Notes under the pieces: model-generated
What the model saw: only the letters and a program-made list of their open reading frames with translations
Databases searched by the model: none
Told to the model about the DNA's origin: nothing
From: Polaromonas sp.
GTDB taxonomy: Bacteria > Pseudomonadota > Gammaproteobacteria > Burkholderiales > Burkholderiaceae_C
Length of the DNA stretch: 41,977 nucleotides
NCBI GenBank assembly: GCA_025363315.1
Contig: JANYED010000203.1
Coordinates: 1 to 41,977 of the forward strand
Direction: 5' to 3'
Shown: positions 39,335 through 41,977 of the stretch, piece by piece
How positions within the stretch are numbered: position 1 is the first letter of the stretch
How the letters are laid out: each line of letters opens with the position of its first letter
Position numbers and translations under genes: made by a program

Positions 39335-39349
39335 TGAAACTTAATTACA
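39335..39349. promoter_or_regulatory. HexR-like operator between tal and zwf
   Basis: TGAAACTTAATTACA, 12/15 match to a TGTAATTAAATTACA-type HexR palindrome (consensus from memory). Confidence 0.45.
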
Positions 39350-39377
39350 CAATTCTTCTCGATCATTGCCTGCTGAT

Positions 39378-40844
39378 ATGAGTTTTGACCTGATTTTGTT
39401 TGGCGGTACCGGCGACCTGGTGTGGCGCAAGCTCATGCCTGCATTGTTTCAGGCTTTCAGGCACGGCTCACTGCCTGCCAACGGACGCATTGTGGGTGTG
39501 GCGCGTGATGACTTGACCAACGATGCTTATCGCTCGCTGATCAAGTCGCGTTTTGATGGCGTTGAGCTGGCCAAGCGGCCCACTGACGAAGAGTTTGCGC
39601 GCTTTGCAGCGATGCTGTCTTACCTGCGCATGGACCTGTCAAACCCGGCCGACTACCCGCGCCTGGCCACCAAGCTGGATGAGCATACCGCTGACACGGT
39701 GGTCATGTACCTGGCCACCGCGCCTTCGCTGTTCACGACGTTTTGTGAGCAGATTGCCGCAGCAGGGATGAGCCGCCCCAACATGCGGGTGGTGCTTGAA
39801 AAACCGCTCGGCCACGACCTGGCGTCCAACATGGCCATTAACGCCAGCGTTCGCAAAGTGTTCAGTGAACGGCAGATTTTCAGGATCGACCACTACCTGG
39901 GCAAGCCGTCGGTGCAAAACCTGTTTGCACTGCGGTTTGGCAACGCCTTGTTTGAGCCGCTGTGGCGGCGTGAGGACATCGCGAACATTCAAATCACCAT
40001 CGCCGAAGAGCTGGGTATTGAAAAGCGTGGCGCGTTTTACGACAGCACCGGGGCGCTGCGCGACATGGTGCAAAACCACGCGCTACAGCTGCTGTGCGCC
40101 GTGGCGATGGAGCCGCCCATCAATGCACATGCCGACGCCATACGCGATGAAAAACTCAAGGTGCTTCGCTCTTTGAGGCCGTGGACACCTGAAACACTTC
40201 GCCAGCACGTGGTGCGCGGCCAATACGCAGTGGGTACGGTCGATGGCGCACCCGTTGCTGCCTACCGCGCAGAGCCCGGTGTTGGCCCAGCGAGCAATAC
40301 CGAAACCTTCGTTGCGCTGCGCTGTGAGATTGCTAATTGGCGCTGGGCCGGTGTGCCTTTTTACATTCGCACCGGCAAGCGGCTGGCCGGGCGCAGTGCA
40401 TACATTGAAGTGAACTTCAGGCCGGCGCCGCATGCAATTTACAAGTCACCCATTGGCGCTGCCAACCGGCTGGTGATTCACCTGCAACCCAAGGATGGGC
40501 TGGAGCTGCACCTTTTCGCGCAGGGCCAGCAAAACCGCATGACCAGCCAGAGCCTGGACAACCAGTTGTCGCCAGTGCAGCTTGACCTGGACTTTGACAA
40601 ACGGTTTGGCTCTGAGCGTGTGGGTGCTTACGAGCGCCTGCTGCTAGACGTGCTGGACGGGCGGCTCAACTTGTTTGTGCGCAGCGACGAGCAGGAAGAA
40701 GCGTGGCGCTGGGTGGAACCCATTATGCAAAGCTGGGCGGCTGACCCTGAAGGCCCGAGGCAGTATGCGGCGGGAACTTGGGGGCCGAGTGCGTCAAGTG
40801 CCATGATTGCCAGAGATGGCTATTGCTGGACCGAAGAATGCTAG
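39378..40844 (+). CDS. zwf: Glucose-6-phosphate 1-dehydrogenase
   Basis: FDLILFGGTGDLVWRKLMPALF; RIDHYLGKPSVQNLFALRFGNALFEPLWRR. Confidence 0.97.
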   Translation: MSFDLILFGGTGDLVWRKLMPALFQAFRHGSLPANGRIVGVARDDLTNDAYRSLIKSRFDGVELAKRPTDEEFARFAAMLSYLRMDLSNPADYPRLATKLDEHTADTVVMYLATAPSLFTTFCEQIAAAGMSRPNMRVVLEKPLGHDLASNMAINASVRKVFSERQIFRIDHYLGKPSVQNLFALRFGNALFEPLWRREDIANIQITIAEELGIEKRGAFYDSTGALRDMVQNHALQLLCAVAMEPPINAHADAIRDEKLKVLRSLRPWTPETLRQHVVRGQYAVGTVDGAPVAAYRAEPGVGPASNTETFVALRCEIANWRWAGVPFYIRTGKRLAGRSAYIEVNFRPAPHAIYKSPIGAANRLVIHLQPKDGLELHLFAQGQQNRMTSQSLDNQLSPVQLDLDFDKRFGSERVGAYERLLLDVLDGRLNLFVRSDEQEEAWRWVEPIMQSWAADPEGPRQYAAGTWGPSASSAMIARDGYCWTEEC

Positions 40845-41704
40845 ACCGCATCAAAGCGTCGCTGCCTTCATTGGCCCCTGCTGAGCAACGCGTTGGCAAG
40901 CTGGTGCTGGCCGACCCGCGCGCCTTTGCCAACCTGCCGATCACTGAGCTTGCGGGCCGCGCGCATGTCAGCAAGCCAACCGTCGTGCGGTTTTGCCGCA
41001 GCGTGGGTTACGACGGGCTGAGTGACTTCAAGCTCAAGCTGGCGGGCAGTGTGAGTGAGGGCGTGCCTTTTGTTCACCGCAGTGTTGATGTGGACGACAA
41101 AACATCGGACGTACTGGTCAAGGTGATTGACAACACCGTCGCTGCATTTCTGAAGTATCGCAACGATGCATCGTCGTTTGCCATTCAAAAAGCCACCGAT
41201 GCACTGGAAGCCACCTGCACAGCGGGCAAACGTATCGAGTTTTTTGGGGTGGGCAACTCGGGCATCGTGGCCCAGGATGCGCAGCACAAGTTTTTTCGTC
41301 TGGGTGTCAACACAGTGGCCTACAGCGATGGCCATATGCAGGTCATGAGCGCGTCGATGATGGGGCCAGGCGACTGTGTGGTCGTGATTTCAAACTCAGG
41401 CCGGACGCGCGACCTAATGGACGCTTGTGATATTGCTCGCAAAAACGGAGCAACGACCATTGTCATCACCGCCAGTGGCTCGCCTTTGGCTAATTTGGCT
41501 AATTTGGCTAAAGACGCTCGGCACATTCACTTGGCCGCTGACCACCCGGAGGGATACGACCGCTACAGCCCCATGGTCTCACGGCTGCTGCATTTGATGA
41601 TCATCGATATTCTGGCGACCTGCCTTGCACTGCGCATTGGCGGCAAATTGCAGCCCCTGCTTAAAGAGATGAAGAATAATTTGCGCAGCAAACGCTACGC
41701 GTGA
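40838..41704 (+). CDS. hexR: RpiR-family transcriptional regulator (HexR-like; HTH + SIS domain)
   Basis: MLDRIKASLPSLAPAEQRVGKLVLADPRAFANLPITELAGRAHVSKPTVVRFCRSVGYDGLSDFKLKLAG; SIS motif EFFGVGNSGIVAQDAQHKFFRLG; overlaps zwf by 7 nt. Confidence 0.9.
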   Translation: MLDRIKASLPSLAPAEQRVGKLVLADPRAFANLPITELAGRAHVSKPTVVRFCRSVGYDGLSDFKLKLAGSVSEGVPFVHRSVDVDDKTSDVLVKVIDNTVAAFLKYRNDASSFAIQKATDALEATCTAGKRIEFFGVGNSGIVAQDAQHKFFRLGVNTVAYSDGHMQVMSASMMGPGDCVVVISNSGRTRDLMDACDIARKNGATTIVITASGSPLANLANLAKDARHIHLAADHPEGYDRYSPMVSRLLHLMIIDILATCLALRIGGKLQPLLKEMKNNLRSKRYA

Positions 41705-41713
41705 CGGCCCAGG

Positions 41714-41977
41714 TCAGGGCTTGCCAGGCATCAACGCTATCGGCCCATACCAGGCGCGTGCCAAGCTTTTCGTGTTGTCGGTATCCGTCATGATAGAAAT
41801 GCTGGTCAGCACGCCGGGCTCTTCACCAAAGGCCTTAACGAAATCTGCATGCACGTTGCGCTCATAGTTCATCCAGCGATTGAGCTTTGCAGGGCCTGAC
41901 TCGAGCGGCAGTTTGCGGATACGGTCGGTATGCGGGTTCACAATAATGCTTTCTGGCGCGCAAACGTTGCACCACAC
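41714..41977 (-). CDS. DUF3047-family protein, C-terminal part (runs off window end)
   Basis: CAPESIIVNPHTDRIRKLPLESGPAKLNRWMNYERNVHADFVKAFGEEPGVLTSISIMTDTDNTKSLARAWYGPI. Confidence 0.82.
   Translation of the reverse strand: MWCNVCAPESIIVNPHTDRIRKLPLESGPAKLNRWMNYERNVHADFVKAFGEEPGVLTSISIMTDTDNTKSLARAWYGPIALMPGKP

Overview
This window is a Burkholderiales-type (Comamonadaceae-like) chromosomal segment. Taxon and products are recognised from protein motifs and gene order; no database search was run. The conserved backbone is gltB (partial), dgt, aroB, aroK, pilQPONM, ponA/mrcA, cyaY, lptM-like, lysA, msrQ-msrP, a diheme cytochrome c, engB, an alpha/beta hydrolase, two lipid A acyltransferases, metK, a DUF4331 protein with a small poly-Gly lipoprotein, a DUF2177 protein, groS-groL, pgi, tal, zwf, hexR and a partial DUF3047 gene. 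Two stretches look accessory. The first (~244-8900, between gltB and dgt) holds a REP-associated (RAYT/Y1) transposase with its palindromes, a TonB-dependent receptor, an unfamiliar winged-helix-like regulator, a large lipoprotein and a frameshifted, truncated second copy of that regulator. The second (~34770-36750, between groL and pgi) holds a coiled-coil/two-TM protein and a DUF433/DUF5615-type toxin-antitoxin pair. The most interesting signals outside annotated genes are: (i) a dispersed two-hairpin repeat of ~48 nt, found 11 times by eye, including copies translated in frame inside pgi and inside a lipid A acyltransferase gene, copies forming the 3' ends of msrQ and engB, and one between groS and groL; (ii) a SAM-II-like riboswitch directly upstream of metK; (iii) nested duplications of the RAYT 5' end with its palindrome; (iv) a perfect 9-bp dyad between pilM and ponA; (v) a CIRCE element plus a sigma32-like promoter before groS; (vi) a HexR-like box between tal and zwf.
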